Below, piece by piece: positions 44,987 to 62,196 of a stretch of DNA of 64,000 nucleotides. The stretch comes from Megachile rotundata (lineage: Eukaryota; Arthropoda; Insecta; Hymenoptera; Megachilidae). The first letter of the stretch is position 1. Each line of letters begins with the position of its first letter. The stretch is taken from positions 248,001 through 312,000 of the forward strand of contig NW_027473342.1 of NCBI RefSeq assembly GCF_050947335.1, in the 5' to 3' direction. The translations under genes were made by a program, and so were the position numbers. Below the pieces are notes generated by a model, which had not been told where the DNA came from, ran no database searches, and saw only the letters and a list, made by a program, of their open reading frames with translations.

Positions 44987-47462
44987 ATGACACAAGCACA
45001 CAATCACTCAATCACACCATCACACACTCACACAATCACACAGTCACAATCACACAGTCACAATCACACAATCACAATCACACAATCACAATCACACAAT
45101 CACACAATCACACAATCACACAATCACACAATCACACAATCACACAATCACACAATCACACAATCACACAGTCACACAATCACACAATCACACACTAACA
45201 CAATCACACAATCACACGATCACACAACCACACGATCACACGATCACACAATCACACAATCACGCAATCACAATCACGGTCACTCAATCACGGTCACAAA
45301 ATCACGGTCACACAATCACGGTCACACAATCACGCAGTCACACAATCACGCAGTCACACAATCACTCAATCACACAATCACACAATCACACAATCTCACA
45401 ATCACACAATCACACAATCACACAATCACACAATCACACAATCACACAATCACACAATCACACAATCACACAATCACACAATCACACAGTACACACAATC
45501 ACAATCACACAATCACAATTACACAATCGCACAATCACACAATAACATAATCACACAATCACACAAGCACACAATCACTCAATCACTCAATCACACAATC
45601 ACACAATCACACAATCACAATCACACAATCACAATCACACAATCACAATCACACAATCACAATCACAATAACACAATCACAATCACACAATCACAATCAC
45701 ACAACCACAATCACACAATCACACAATCACACAATCACACAATCACACAATCACACAATCACACAATCACACAATCACACAATCACACAATCACACAATC
45801 ACACAATCACACAATCACACAACCACACAATCACACAAGCACACAGTCACTCAATCACACAATCACACACTCACACAATCACACAATCACACAGTCACAA
45901 TCACACAATCACACAATCACACAATCACCTAATCACACAATCACACAATCACACAACCACACAATCACACAAGCACACAATCACTCAATCAGACAATCAC
46001 GCACTCACACAATCACACAATCACACAATCACACAATCACACAATCACACCATCACGCAATCACACAATCACACAATCACACAATCACACAACCACACAA
46101 TCACACAAGCACACAATCACTCAATCACACAATCACACACTCATACAATCACACTGTCACAATCACACAATCACACAATCACCTAATCACACAATCACAC
46201 AATCACACAACCACACAATCGCACAAGCACACAATCACTCAATCAGACAATCACACACTCACACAATCACACAATCACACAATCACACAATCACATAATC
46301 ACACAATCACACAATCACACAATCACACAATCACACAATCACACAATCACACAGTACACACAATCACAATCACACAATCACAATTACACAAACGCACAAT
46401 CACACAATCGCACAATCACACAATCACACAATCACACAGTCACACAATCACACTATCACACAATCACACAATCACACAATCACACAATCACACAGTCACA
46501 CAATCACACAATCACTCAATCACACAATCACACAATCACACAATCACACAATCACACAATCTCACAACCACACAATCACACAATCACACAATCACACAAC
46601 CACACACTCACACAATCACACAATCACACAATCACACAATCACACAATCACACAATCACACAATCACAATCACACAATCACGATTACACCATCACACAAT
46701 CACACTATCTCACAATCACACAATCACACAGTCACACAATCACACAATCACACAATCACACAATCACACAATCGCACAATCACAATTACACAATCACACA
46801 ATCACACAATCACACAATCACACACTCACACAATCACACAATCACACAATCACACAATCACACACTCACACAATCACACAGACACAATCACACAATCACA
46901 ATCACACAATCACAATCACACAACCACAATCACACAATCACACAATCACACAATCACACAATCACACAATCACACAATCACAAAATCACACAATCACACA
47001 ATCACACAACCACACAATCACACAACCACACAATCACACAACCACACAATCACTCAATCACACAATCACACACTCACACAATCACACAGTCACACAATCA
47101 CACAATCACACAATCACACAATCACACAACCACACAATCACACAACCACACAATCACTCAATCACACAATCACACACTCACACAATCACACAGTCACATT
47201 AACACAATCACACAATCACACAATCACCTAATCACACAATCACACAATCACAGAACCACACAATCACACAAGCACACAATCACTCAATCAGACAATCACA
47301 CACTCACACAATCACACAATCACACAATCACACAATCACATAATCACACAACCACACAATCACACAATCACACAATCACACAACCACACAATCACACAAT
47401 CACACAATCACACAATCACACAATCACCTAATCACACAATCACACAATCACACAACCACACA
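44987..47462 (+). repeat. Truncated B-long module lacking gamma-2
   Basis: B opener followed by CACTCAATCACACCATC. Gamma-1 at 45277 lacks the usual CGCGGTCAC step. GTAC is near 45489 and 46353, CAAACGCAC near 46389, CAGACAC near 46880 and CATTAACAC at 47197. The module then passes to CACATAATC near 47338 and the next B opener, so the gamma-2 and pre-alpha end is absent. Confidence 0.7.
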
Positions 47463-50400
47463 ATGACACAAGCACACAATCACGCAATCACACAATCACA
47501 CACTCACACAGTCACAATCACACAGTCACAATCACACAATCACAATCACACAATCACAATCACACAATCACACAATCACACAATCACACAATCACACAAT
47601 CACACAATCACGCAATCACACAATCACACAGTCACACAATCACACAATCACACACTCACACAATCACACAATCACACGATCACACAATCACACGATCACA
47701 CGATCACACAATCACACAATCACGCAATCACAATCACGGTCACTCAATCACGGTCACAAAATCACGGTCACACAATCACGGTCACACAATCGCGGTCACA
47801 CAATCGCGGTCACACAATCACGCAGTCACACAATCACGCAGTCACACAATCACTCAATCACACAATCACACAATCACACGATCTCACAATCACACAATCA
47901 CACAATCACACAATCACACAATCACACAAACACACAATCACACAATCACACAATCACACAATCACACAGTACACACAACCACAATCACACAATCACAATT
48001 ACACAATCGCAGAATCACACAATAACACAATCACACAATCACACAAGCACACAATCACTCAATCACTCAATCACACAATCACACAATCACACAATCACAA
48101 TCACACAATCACAATCACACAATCACAATCACAATCACACAATCACAATCACACAATCACAATCACACAACCACAATCACACAATCACACAATCACACAA
48201 TCACACAATCACACAATCACACAATCACACAATCACACAATCACACAATCACACAATCACACAATCACACAATCACACAACCACACAATCACACAAGCAC
48301 ACAGTCACTCAATCACACAATCACACACTCACACAATCACACAATCACACAGTCACAATCACACAATCACACAATCACACAATCACCTAATCACACAATC
48401 ACACAATCACACAACCACACAATCACACAAGCACACAATCACTCAATCAGACAATCACACACTCACACAATCACACAATCACACAATCACACAATCACAC
48501 AATCACGCAATCACGCAATCACACAATCACACAATCACACAATCACACAATCACACAAGCACACAATCACTCAATCACACAATCACACACTCATACAATC
48601 ACACAGTCACAATCACACAATCACACAATCACCTAATCACACAATCACACAATCACACAACCACACAATCGCACAAGCACACAATCACTCAATCAGACAA
48701 TCACACACTCACACAATCACACAATCACACAATCACACAATCACATAATCACACAATCACACAATCACACAATCACACAATCACACAATCACACAATCAC
48801 ACAGTACACACAATCACAATCACACAATCACAATTACACAAACGCACAATCACACAATCGCACAATCACACAATCACACAATCACACAGTCACACAATCA
48901 CACTATCACACAATCACACAATCACACAATCACACAATCACACAGTCACACAATCACACAATCACTCAATCACACAATCACACAATCACACAATCACACA
49001 ATCACACAATCTCACAACCACACAATCACACAATCACACAATCACACAACCACACACTCACACAATCACACAATCACACAATCACACAATCACACAATCA
49101 CAATCACACAATCACGATTACACCATCACACAATCACACTATCTCACAATCACACAATCACACAATCACACAATCACACAATCACACAATCACACAATCA
49201 CACAATCGCACAATCACAATTACACAATCACACAATCACACAATCACACAATCACACACTCACACAATCACACAATCACACAATCACACAATCACACAAT
49301 CACACACTCACACAATCACACAGACACAATCACACAATCACAATCACACAATCACAATCACACAACCACAATCACACAATCACACAATCACACAATCACA
49401 CAATCACACAATCACACAATCACACAATCACAAAATCACACAATCACACAATCACACAACCACACAATCACACAACCACACAATCACACAACCACACAAT
49501 CACTCAATCACACAATCACACACTCACACAATCACACAGTCACACAATCACACAATCACACAATCACACAATCACACAACCACACAATCACACAACCACA
49601 CAATCACTCAATCACACAATCACACACTCACACAATCACACAGTCACATTAACACAATCACACAATCACACAATCACCTAATCACACAATCACACAATCA
49701 CACAACCACACAATCACACAAGCACACAATCACTCAATCAGACAATCACACACTCACACAATCACACAATCACACAATCACACAATCACACAATCACACA
49801 ATCACACAATCACACAATCACACAATCACACAATCACACAATCACACAATCACACAATCACACACTCACACAATCACACAGTCACAATCACACAATCACA
49901 CAATCACACAATCACACAATCACAAAATCACACAACCACACAATCACACAATCACACAATCACACAGTCACAATCACACAATCACACAATCACACAATCA
50001 CACACTCACACAATCACACAATCACACGATCACACAGTCACACGATCACACGATCACACAATCACACAATCACGCAATCACAATCACGGTCACTCAATCA
50101 CGGCCACACAATCACGGTCACACAATCACACAATCACACAAGCACACAATCACTCAATCACACAATCACATACTCATACAATCCCACAGTCACAATCACA
50201 CAATCACACAATCACCTAATCACACAATCACACAATCACACAACCACACAATCACACAAGCACACAATCACTCAATCAGACAATCACACACTCACACAAT
50301 CACACAATCACACAACCACACAATCGCACAACCACAATCACACAATCACACAATCACACAATCACACAATCACACAATCACACAATCACACAATCACACA

Positions 50401-51136
50401 ATCACACAACCACACAATCACACAACCACACAATCACACAACCACACAGTCACTCAATCACACAATCACACACTCACACAATCACACAGTCACAATCACA
50501 CAATCACAATCACACAATCACACAATCACACACTCACACAATCACACAATCACACAATCACATAATCACACAATCACACAATCACACAATCACACAATCA
50601 CACAATCACACAATCACACAATCACACAATCACACAATCACACAATCACCTAATCACACAATCACACAATCACACAACCACACAATCACACAAGCACACA
50701 ATCACTCAATCACACAATCACACACTCACACAATCACACAGTCACAATCACACAGTCACAATCACACAATCACAATCACACAATCACAATCACACAATCA
50801 CACAATCACACAATCACACAATCACACAATCACACAATCACACAATCACACAATCACACAATCACACAATCACACAATCACACAATCACACAATCACACA
50901 ATCACACAATCACACAATCACACAATCACACAAGCACACAATCACTCAATCACACAATCACACACTCACACAATCACGCAGTCAAAATCACACAATCACA
51001 ATCACACAATCACAATCACACAATCACACAATCACACAATCACACAATCACACAATCACACAATCACACAATCACACAATCACACAATCACACAGTCACA
51101 CAATCACACAATCACAATCACGCAATCACACAATCA
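47463..51136 (+). repeat. B-long module, copy Y third
   Basis: The opener is followed by CACGCAATC where others have CACTCAATC. The gamma-1 at 47737 has the CGCGGTCAC step twice. GTAC is near 47969 and 48805; CATTAACAC at 49647; gamma-2 at 50087 with only one CACGGT step. CACATACTCATAC near 50167 is a private variant. The pre-alpha segment with CGCAGTCAAAATC near 50979 leads into the first Z-type alpha patch. Confidence 0.75.
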
Positions 51137-53190
51137 CGATTGCACAATCGTCGATCACACAATCACGATCACACAATCACGATGACACAATCACGGCCAC
51201 ACAATCACGGTCACAAAATCACGGTCACACAATCACGGTCACACAATCGCGGTCACACAATCACGCAGTCACACAATCACACAGTCACACAATCACGCAG
51301 TCACACAATCACTCAATCACACAATCACACAATCACACAATCACACAGTACACACAATCACAATCACACAATCACAATTACACAATCGCACAATCACACA
51401 ATCACACAATCACACAATCACACAATCACACAGTCACACAATCACACAATCACACAATCACACAATCACACAATCACACAATCACACAATCACACAATCA
51501 CACAATCACACAATCACACAATCAGACAACCACACAACCACACAATCACACAATCACACAACCCCACACTCACACAATCACTCAATCACACAATCACACA
51601 ATCACACAATCACAATCACACAATCACAATTACACCATCACACAATCACACAATCTCACAATCACACAATCACACAATCACACAATCACACAATCGCACA
51701 ATCACAATTACACAATCACACAATCACACAATCACACAATCACACAATCACACACTCACACAATCACACAATCACACAATCACACAATCACACAATCACA
51801 CACTCACACAATCACACAGACACAATCACACAATCACAATCACACAATCACAATCACACAATCACAATCACACAATCACAATCACACAACCACAATCACA
51901 CAATCACACAATCACACAATCACACAATCACACAATCACACAATCACACAATCACACAATCACACAATCACACAATCACACAATCACACAATCACACAAT
52001 CACACAACCACACAATCACACACTCACACAATCACACAATCACACAATCACACAATCACAAAATCACACAACCACACAATCACACAACCACACAATCACA
52101 CGATCACACACTCACACAATCACACAGTCACAATCACACAATCACAATCACACAACCACAATCACACAACCACAATCACACAACCACAATCACACATTCA
52201 CACAAACACACAATCACACAATCACACAATCACACAATCACACAATCACACAATCACACAATCACACAAGCACACAATCACTCAATCACACAATCACACA
52301 CTCACACAATCACACAGTCACAATCACACAGTCACAATCACACAATCACAATCACACAATCACAATCACACAATCACACAATCACACAATCACACAATCA
52401 CACAATCACACAATCACACAATCACACAATCACACAATCACACAATCACCTAATCACACAATCACACAATCACACAACCACACAATCACACAAGCACACA
52501 ATCACTCAATCAGACAATCACACACTCACACAATCACACAATCACACAATCACACAATCACACAATCACACAATCACACAATCACACAATCACACACTCA
52601 CACAATCACACAATCACACAATCACAAAATCACACAACCACACAATCACACAACCACACAATCACACAATCACACACTCACACAATCACACAGTCACAAT
52701 CACACAATCACAATCACACAATCACAATCACACAACCACAATCACACAACCACAATCACACATTCACACAATCACACAATCACACAATCACACAATCACA
52801 CAATCACACAATCACACAATCACACAATCACACAATCACACAATCACACAATCACACAATCACACAATCACTCAATCACACAATCACACAATCACACAAT
52901 CACACAATCACACAATCACACAATCACACAACCACACAATCACACAACCACACAATCACTCAATCACACAATCACACACTCACACAATCACACAGTCACA
53001 ATCACACAATCACAATCACACAATCACACAATCACACAATCACACAATCACACACTCACACAATCACACAATCACACAATCACACAATCACACACTCACA
53101 CAATCACACAATCACACAATCACAATCACACAATCACACAATCACACAGTCACACAATCACACAATCACAATCACGCAATCACACAATCA
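51137..53190 (+). repeat. A-prime module, Z copy 1
   Basis: The alpha patch 51137-51303 carries TCGA at 51151 and one extra base relative to W/X/Y. From ATG 51182: GTAC +166, CCCC +380, CAGACAC +636. CATTCACACAAACAC is at 52195. A CAGACAACC unit occurs near 51523. The module then has a CACACGATCACACACTC unit near 52100, CACCTAATC near 52448 and a short CAATCACAATC run before the next alpha patch. It is 2054 bp ATG to ATG. Confidence 0.75.
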
Positions 53191-56100
53191 CGATTGCACA
53201 ATCGCCGATCACACAATCACGATCACACAATCACGATGACACAATCACGGCCACACAATCACGGTCACAAAATCACGGTCACACAATCACGGTCACACAA
53301 TCGCGGTCACACAATCACGCAGTCACACAATCACACAGTCACACAATCACGCAGTCACACAATCACTCAATCACACAATCACACAATCACACAATCACAC
53401 AGTACACACAATCACAATCACACAATCACAATTACACAATCGCACAATCACACAATCACACAATCACACAATCACACAATCACACAGTCACACAATCACA
53501 CAATCACACAATCACACAATCACACAATCACACAATCACACAATCACACAATCACACAATCACACAATCACACAATCACACAATCACACAACCACACAAC
53601 CACACAATCACACAATCACACAACCCCACACTCACACAATCACTCAATCACACAATCACACAATCACACAATCACAATCACACAATCACAATTACACCAT
53701 CACACAATCACACAATCTCACAATCACACAATCACACAATCACACAATCACACAATCACACAATCGCACAATCACAATTACACAATCACACAATCACACA
53801 ATCACACAATCACACAATCACACACTCACACAATCACACAATCACACAATCACACAATCACACAATCACACACTCACACAATCACACAGACACAATCACA
53901 CAATCACAATCACACAATCACAATCACACAATCACAATCACACAATCACAATCACACAACCACAATCACACAATCACACAATCACACAATCACACAATCA
54001 CACAATCACACAATCACACAATCACACAATCACACAATCACACAATCACACAATCACACAATCACACAACCACACAATCACACACTCACACAATCACACA
54101 ATCACACAATCACACAATCACAAAATCACACAACCACACAATCACACAACCACACAATCACACGATCACACACTCACACAATCACACAGTCACAATCACA
54201 CAATCACAATCACACAATCACAATCACACAACCACAATCACACAACCACAATCACACAACCACAATCACACATTCACACAAACACACAATCACACAATCA
54301 CACAATCACACAATCACACAATCACACAATCACACAATCACACAAGCACACAATCACTCAATCACACAATCACACACTCACACAATCACACAGTCACAAT
54401 CACACAGTCACAATCACACAATCACAATCACACAATCACAATCACACAATCACACAATCACACAATCACACAATCACACAATCACACAATCACACAATCA
54501 CACAATCACACAATCACAAAATCACCTAATCACACAATCACACAATCACACAACCACACAATCACACAAGCACACAATCACTCAATCAGACAATCACACA
54601 CTCACACAATCACACAATCACACAATCACAAAATCACACAATCACACAATCACACAACCACACAATCACACAACCACACAATCACTCAATCACACAATCA
54701 CACACTCACACAATCACACAGTCACAATCACACAATCACACAATCACACAATCACACAATCACACAATCACCTAATCACACAATCACACAATCACACAAC
54801 CACACAATCACACAAGCACACAATCACTCAATCAGACAATCACACACTCACACAATCACACAATCACACAATCACACAATCACACAATCACACAATCACA
54901 CAATCACACAATCACACACTCACACAATCACACAATCACACAATCACAAAATCACACAACCACACAATCACACAACCACACAATCACACAATCACACACT
55001 CACACAATCACACAGTCACAATCACACAATCACAATCACACAATCACAATCACACAATCACAATCACACAACCACAATCACACAACCACAATCACACATT
55101 CACACAATCACACAATCACACAATCACACAATCACACAATCACACAATCACACAATCACACAATCACACAATCACACAATCACACAATCACACAATCACA
55201 CAATCACACAATCACACAATCACACAATCACACAATCACACAATCACACAATCACACAATCACACAATCACACAATCACACAATCACACAATCACACAAT
55301 CACACAATCACACAACCACACAATCACACAATCACACAATCACACAATCACACAATCACACAATCACACAATCACACAGTACACACAGTACACACAATCA
55401 CAATCACACAATCACAATTACACAATCGCACAATCACACAATCGCACAATCACACAATCACACAATCACACAGTCACACAATCACACAATCACACAATCA
55501 CACAATCACACAATCACACAATCACACACTCACACAATCACACAGTCACAATCACACAATCACACAATCACACAATCACACAATCACAAGATCACACAAC
55601 CACACAATCACACAATCACACAATCACACAGTCACAATCACACAATCACACAATCACACAATCACACACTCACACAATCACACAATCACACGATCACACA
55701 ATCACACGATCACACGATCACACAATCACACAATCACGCAATCACAATCACGGTCACTCAATCACGGCCACACAATCACGGTCACACAATCACGGTCACA
55801 CAATCACGGTCACACAATCACGGTCACACAATCACACAATCACACAATCACACAATCACACAGTCACTATCACACAATCACACAATCACACAATCACACA
55901 ACCACACACTCACACAATCACACAATCACACAATCACACAATCACACAATCACACAGTCACACAACCATACAATCACACAATCACACACTCACACAATCA
56001 CACAACCACACAATCACACAACCACACAATCACACAATCACACACTCACACAATCTCACAGTCACAATCACACAATCACAATCACACAATCACAATCACA

Positions 56101-59100
56101 CAACCACAATCACACAACCACAATCACACATTCACACAATCACACAATCACACAATCACACAATCACACAATCACACAATCACACAATCACACAATCACA
56201 CAATCACACAATCACACAATCACACAATCACACAATCACACAATCACACAATCACACAATCACACAATCACACAATCACACAATCACACAATCACACAAT
56301 CACACAATCACACAATCACACAATCACACAATCACACAATCACACAATCACACAACCACACAATCACACAATCACACAATCACACAATCACACAATCACA
56401 CAATCACACAATCACACAGTACACACAGTACACACAATCACAATCACACAATCACAATTACACAATCGCACAATCACACAATCGCACAATCACACAATCA
56501 CACAATCACACAGTCACACAATCACACAATCACACAATCACACAATCACACAATCACACAATCACACACTCACACAATCACACAGTCACAATCACACAAT
56601 CACACAATCACACAATCACACAATCACAAGATCACACAACCACACAATCACACAATCACACAATCACACAGTCACAATCACACAATCACACAATCACACA
56701 ATCACACACTCACACAATCACACAATCACACGATCACACAATCACACGATCACACGATCACACAATCACACAATCACGCAATCACAATCACGGTCACTCA
56801 ATCACGGCCACACAATCACGGTCACACAATCACGGTCACACAATCACGGTCACACAATCACGGTCACACAATCACACAATCACACAATCACACAATCACA
56901 CAGTCACTATCACACAATCACACAATCACACAATCACACAATCACACAACCACACACTCACACAATCACACAATCACACAATCACACAATCACACAATCA
57001 CACAGTCACACAACCATACAATCACACAATCACACACTCACACAATCACACAACCACACAATCACACAACCACACAATCACACAATCGCACACTCACACA
57101 ATCTCACAGTCACAATCACACAATCACAATCACACAATCACAATCACACAACCACAATCACACAACCACAATCACACAACCACAATCACACATTCACACA
57201 ATCACACAATCACACAATCACACAATCACACAATCACACAATCACACAATCACACAATCACACAATCACACAATCACACAATCACACAGTCACAATCACA
57301 CAGTCACAATCACACAATCACAATCACACAATCACAATCACACAATCACACAATCACACAATCACACAATCACACAATCACACAATCACACAATCACACA
57401 ATCACACAATCACAAAATCACCTAATCACACAATCACACAATCACACAACCACACAATCACACAAGCACACAATCACTCAATCAGACAATCACACACTCA
57501 CACAATCACACAATCACACAATCACAAAATCACACAATCACACAATCACACAACCACACAATCACACAACCACACAATCACTCAATCACACAATCACACA
57601 CTCACACAATCACACAGTCACAATCACACAATCACACAATCACACAATCACGCAATCACCTAATCACACAATCACACAATCACACAACCACACAATCACA
57701 CAAGCACACAATCACTCAATCAGACAATCACACACTCACACAATCACACAATCACACAATCACACAATCACACAATCACACAATCACACAATCACACATT
57801 CACACACTCACACAATCACACAATCACACAATCACAAAATCACACAACCACACAATCACACAACCACACAATCACACAATCACACACTCACACAATCACA
57901 CAGTCACAATCACACAATCACAATCACACAATCACAATCACACAACCACAATCACACAACCACAATCACACAACCACAATCACACATTCACACAATCACA
58001 CAATCACACAATCACACAATCACACAATCACACAATCACACAATCACACAATCACACAATCACACAATCACACAATCACACAATCACACAATCACACAAT
58101 CACACAATCACACAATCACACAATCACACAATCACACAATCACACAATCACACAATCACACAATCACACAACCACACAATCACACAACCACACAATCACT
58201 CAATCACACAATCACACACTCACACAATCACACAGTCACAATCACACAATCACAATCACACAATCACACAATCACACAATCACACAATCACACACTCACA
58301 CAATCACACAATCACACAATCACACAATCACACAATCACACACTCACACAATCACACAGACACAATCACACAATCACAATCACACAATCACAATCACACA
58401 ACCACAATCACACAATCACACAATCACACAATCACACAATCACACAATCACACAATCACACAATCACAAAATCACACAATCACACAATCACACAACCACA
58501 CAATCACACAACCACACAATCACACAACCACACAATCACTCAATCACACAATCACACACTCACACAATCACACAGTCACACAATCACACAATCACACAAT
58601 CACACAATCACACAACCACACAATCACACAACCACACAATCACTCAATCACACAATCACACACTCACACAATCACACAGTCACATTAACACAATCACACA
58701 ATCACACAATCACCTAATCACACAATCACACAATCACACAACCACACAATCACACAAGCACACAATCACTCAATCAGACAATCACACACTCACACAATCA
58801 CACAATCACACAATCACACAATCACACAATCACACAATCACACAATCACACAATCACACAATCACACAATCACACAATCACACAATCACACAATCACACA
58901 CTCACACAATCACACAGTCACAATCACACAATCACACAATCACACAATCACACAATCACAAAATCACACAACCACACAATCACACAATCACACAATCACA
59001 CAGTCACAATCACACAATCACACAATCACACAATCACACACTCACACAATCACACAATCACACGATCACACAGTCACACGATCACACGATCACACAATCA

Positions 59101-60164
59101 CACAATCACGCAATCACAATCACGGTCACTCAATCACGGCCACACAATCACGGTCACACAATCACACAATCACTCAAGCACACAATCACTCAATCACACA
59201 ATCACACACTCATACAATCCCACAGTCACAATCACACAATCACACAATCACCTAATCACACAATCACACAATCACACAACCACACAATCACACAAGCACA
59301 CAATCACTCAATCAGACAATCACACACTCACACAATCACACAATCACACAACCACACAATCGCACAACCACAATCACACAATCACACAATCACACAATCA
59401 CACAATCACACAATCACACAATCACACAATCACACAATCACACAACCACACAATCACACAACCACACAATCACACAACCACACAGTCACTCAATCACACA
59501 ATCACACACTCACACAATCACACAGTCACAATCACACAATCACAATCACACAATCACACAATCACACACTCACACAATCACACAATCACACAATCACATA
59601 ATCACACAATCACACAATCACACAATCACACAATCACACAATCACACAATCACACAATCACACAATCACACAATCACACAATCACCTAATCACACAATCA
59701 CACAATCACACAACCACACAATCACACAAGCACACAATCACTCAATCACACAATCACACACTCACACAATCACACAGTCACAATCACACAGTCACAATCA
59801 CACAATCACAATCACACAATCACAATCACACAATCACACAATCACACAATCACACAATCACACAATCACACAATCACACAATCACACAATCACACAATCA
59901 CACAATCACACAATCACACAATCACACAATCACACAATCACACAATCACACAAGCACACAATCACTCAATCACACAATCACACACTCACACAATCACGCA
60001 GTCAAAATCACACAATCACAATCACACAATCACAATCACACAATCACACAATCACACAATCACACAATCACACAATCACACAATCACACAATCACACAAT
60101 CACACAATCACACAATCACACAGTCACACAATCACACAATCACAATCACGCAATCACACAATCA
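53191..60164 (+). repeat. A-double-prime module, Z copy 1
   Basis: Alpha patch 53191-53357 with CGCCGATC. It starts like A-long (CCCC at 53624, CAGACAC at 53888, CATTCACACAAACAC at 54271). It then runs through a roughly 1.04 kb repeated block with gamma-2 at 55751 and 56791, and ends as a B-long tail: CAGACAC near 58356, CATTAACAC at 58683, gamma-2 at 59123 with one step and CTCAAGCAC near 59172, CGCAGTCAAAATC near 59998. It is a fusion of A-long and B-long material without the B opener. Confidence 0.7.
55097..57290 (+). repeat. Tandem block of about 1.04 kb with two full copies and a partial third
   Basis: CATTCAC recurs at 55097, 56129 and 57191. Double GTAC (about 55379, 56419), gamma-2 (55751, 56791) and CAGTCACTATC (55861, 56901) are each 1040 apart. 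After that the second copy has one extra octamer (ACCATAC at 55965 and 57013, 1048 apart). The third copy shows only its CATTCAC start before a different tail. Each copy contains a uniform CACACAAT run of about 200 bp. Confidence 0.85.
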
Positions 60165-62196
60165 CGATTGCACAATCGTCGATCACACAATCACGATCAC
60201 ACAATCACGATGACACAATCACGGCCACACAATCACGGTCACAAAATCACGGTCACACAATCACGGTCACACAATCGCGGTCACACAATCACGCAGTCAC
60301 ACAATCACACAGTCACACAATCACGCAGTCACACAATCACTCAATCACACAATCACACAATCACACAATCACACAGTACACACAATCACAATCACACAAT
60401 CACAATTACACAATCGCACAATCACACAATCACACAATCACACAATCACACAATCACACAGTCACACAATCACACAATCACACAATCACACAATCACACA
60501 ATCACACAATCACACAATCACACAATCACACAATCACACAATGACACAATCAGACAACCACACAACCACACAATCACACAATCACACAACCCCACACTCA
60601 CACAATCACTCAATCACACAATCACACAATCACACAATCACAATCACACAATCACAATTACACCATCACACAATCACACAATCTCACAATCACACAATCA
60701 CACAATCACACAATCACACAATCGCACAATCACAATTACACAATCACACAATCACACAATCACACAATCACACAATCACACACTCACACAATCACACAAT
60801 CACACAATCACACAATCACACAATCACACACTCACACAATCACACAGACACAATCACACAATCACAATCACACAATCACAATCACACAATCACAATCACA
60901 CAATCACAATCACACAACCACAATCACACAATCACACAATCACACAATCACACAATCACACAATCACACAATCACACAATCACACAATCACACAATCACA
61001 CAATCACACAATCACACAATCACACAACCACACAATCACACACTCACACAATCACACAATCACACAATCACACAATCACAAAATCACACAACCACACAAT
61101 CACACAACCACACAATCACACGATCACACACTCACACAATCACACAGTCACAATCACACAATCACAATCACACAACCACAATCACACAACCACAATCACA
61201 CAACCACAATCACACATTCACACAAACACACAATCACACAATCACACAATCACACAATCACACAATCACACAATCACACAATCACACAAGCACACAATCA
61301 CTCAATCACACAATCACACACTCACACAATCACACAGTCACAATCACACAGTCACAATCACACAATCACAATCACACAATCACAATCACACAATCACACA
61401 ATCACACAATCACACAATCACACAATCACACAATCACACAATCACACAATCACACAATCACACAATCACCTAATCACACAATCACACAATCACACAACCA
61501 CACAATCACACAAGCACACAATCACTCAATCAGACAATCACACACTCACACAATCACACAATCACACAATCACACAATCACACAATCACACAATCACACA
61601 ATCACACAATCACACACTCACACAATCACACAATCACACAATCACAAAATCACACAACCACACAATCACACAACCACACAATCACACAATTACACACTCA
61701 CACAATCACACAGTCACAATCACACAATCACAATCACACAACCACAATCACACAACCACAATCACACATTCACACAATCACACAATCACACAATCACACA
61801 ATCACACAATCACACAATCACACAATCACACAATCACACAATCACACAATCACACAATCACACAATCACACAATCACACAATCACTCAATCACACAATCA
61901 CACAATCACACAATCACACAATCACACAATCACACAATCACACAACCACACAATCACACAACCACACAATCACTCAATCACACAATCACACACTCACACA
62001 ATCACACAGTCACAATCACACAATCACAATCACACAATCACACAATCACACAATCACACACTCACACAATCACACAATCACACAATCACACAATCACACA
62101 CTCACACAATCACACAATCACACAATCACAATCACACAATCACACAATCACACAGTCACACAATCACACAATCACAATCACGCAATCACACAATCA
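60165..62196 (+). repeat. A-prime module, Z copy 2
   Basis: It keeps the marker order of 51137-53190 at a shift of 9020-9028 and is 22 bp shorter (2032 bp ATG to ATG). CATTCACACAAACAC is at 61215 and CACCTAATC near 61467. The module ends in the same hexamer run before a CGCCGATC alpha patch. Confidence 0.75.

Larger units (their letters stand above)
28788..51136 (+). repeat. Higher-order repeat copy Y
   Basis: Module order is A-long 28788, B-long 32171, A-short 37277, B mosaic 38160, B-long 40210, A-short 44106, truncated B-long 44987 and B-long 47463. The first seven modules can be paired with modules of X at shifts of 17.3-19.5 kb. The last B-long leads into the different Z array. Confidence 0.7.
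51137..60164 (+). repeat. Z higher-order repeat, copy 1 (9,028 bp)
   Basis: Contains two alpha patches with an altered start: CAATCGTCGATC at about 51151 and CAATCGCCGATC near 53204. The same T-then-C pair recurs in copy 2 at about 60179 and 62210. The ATG-to-ATG shift between copies is 9028 for the first patch and 9006 for the second. No gamma-1 patch and no CAATGACACAAGC opener occurs in this region, so its composition differs from W/X/Y. Confidence 0.8.
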
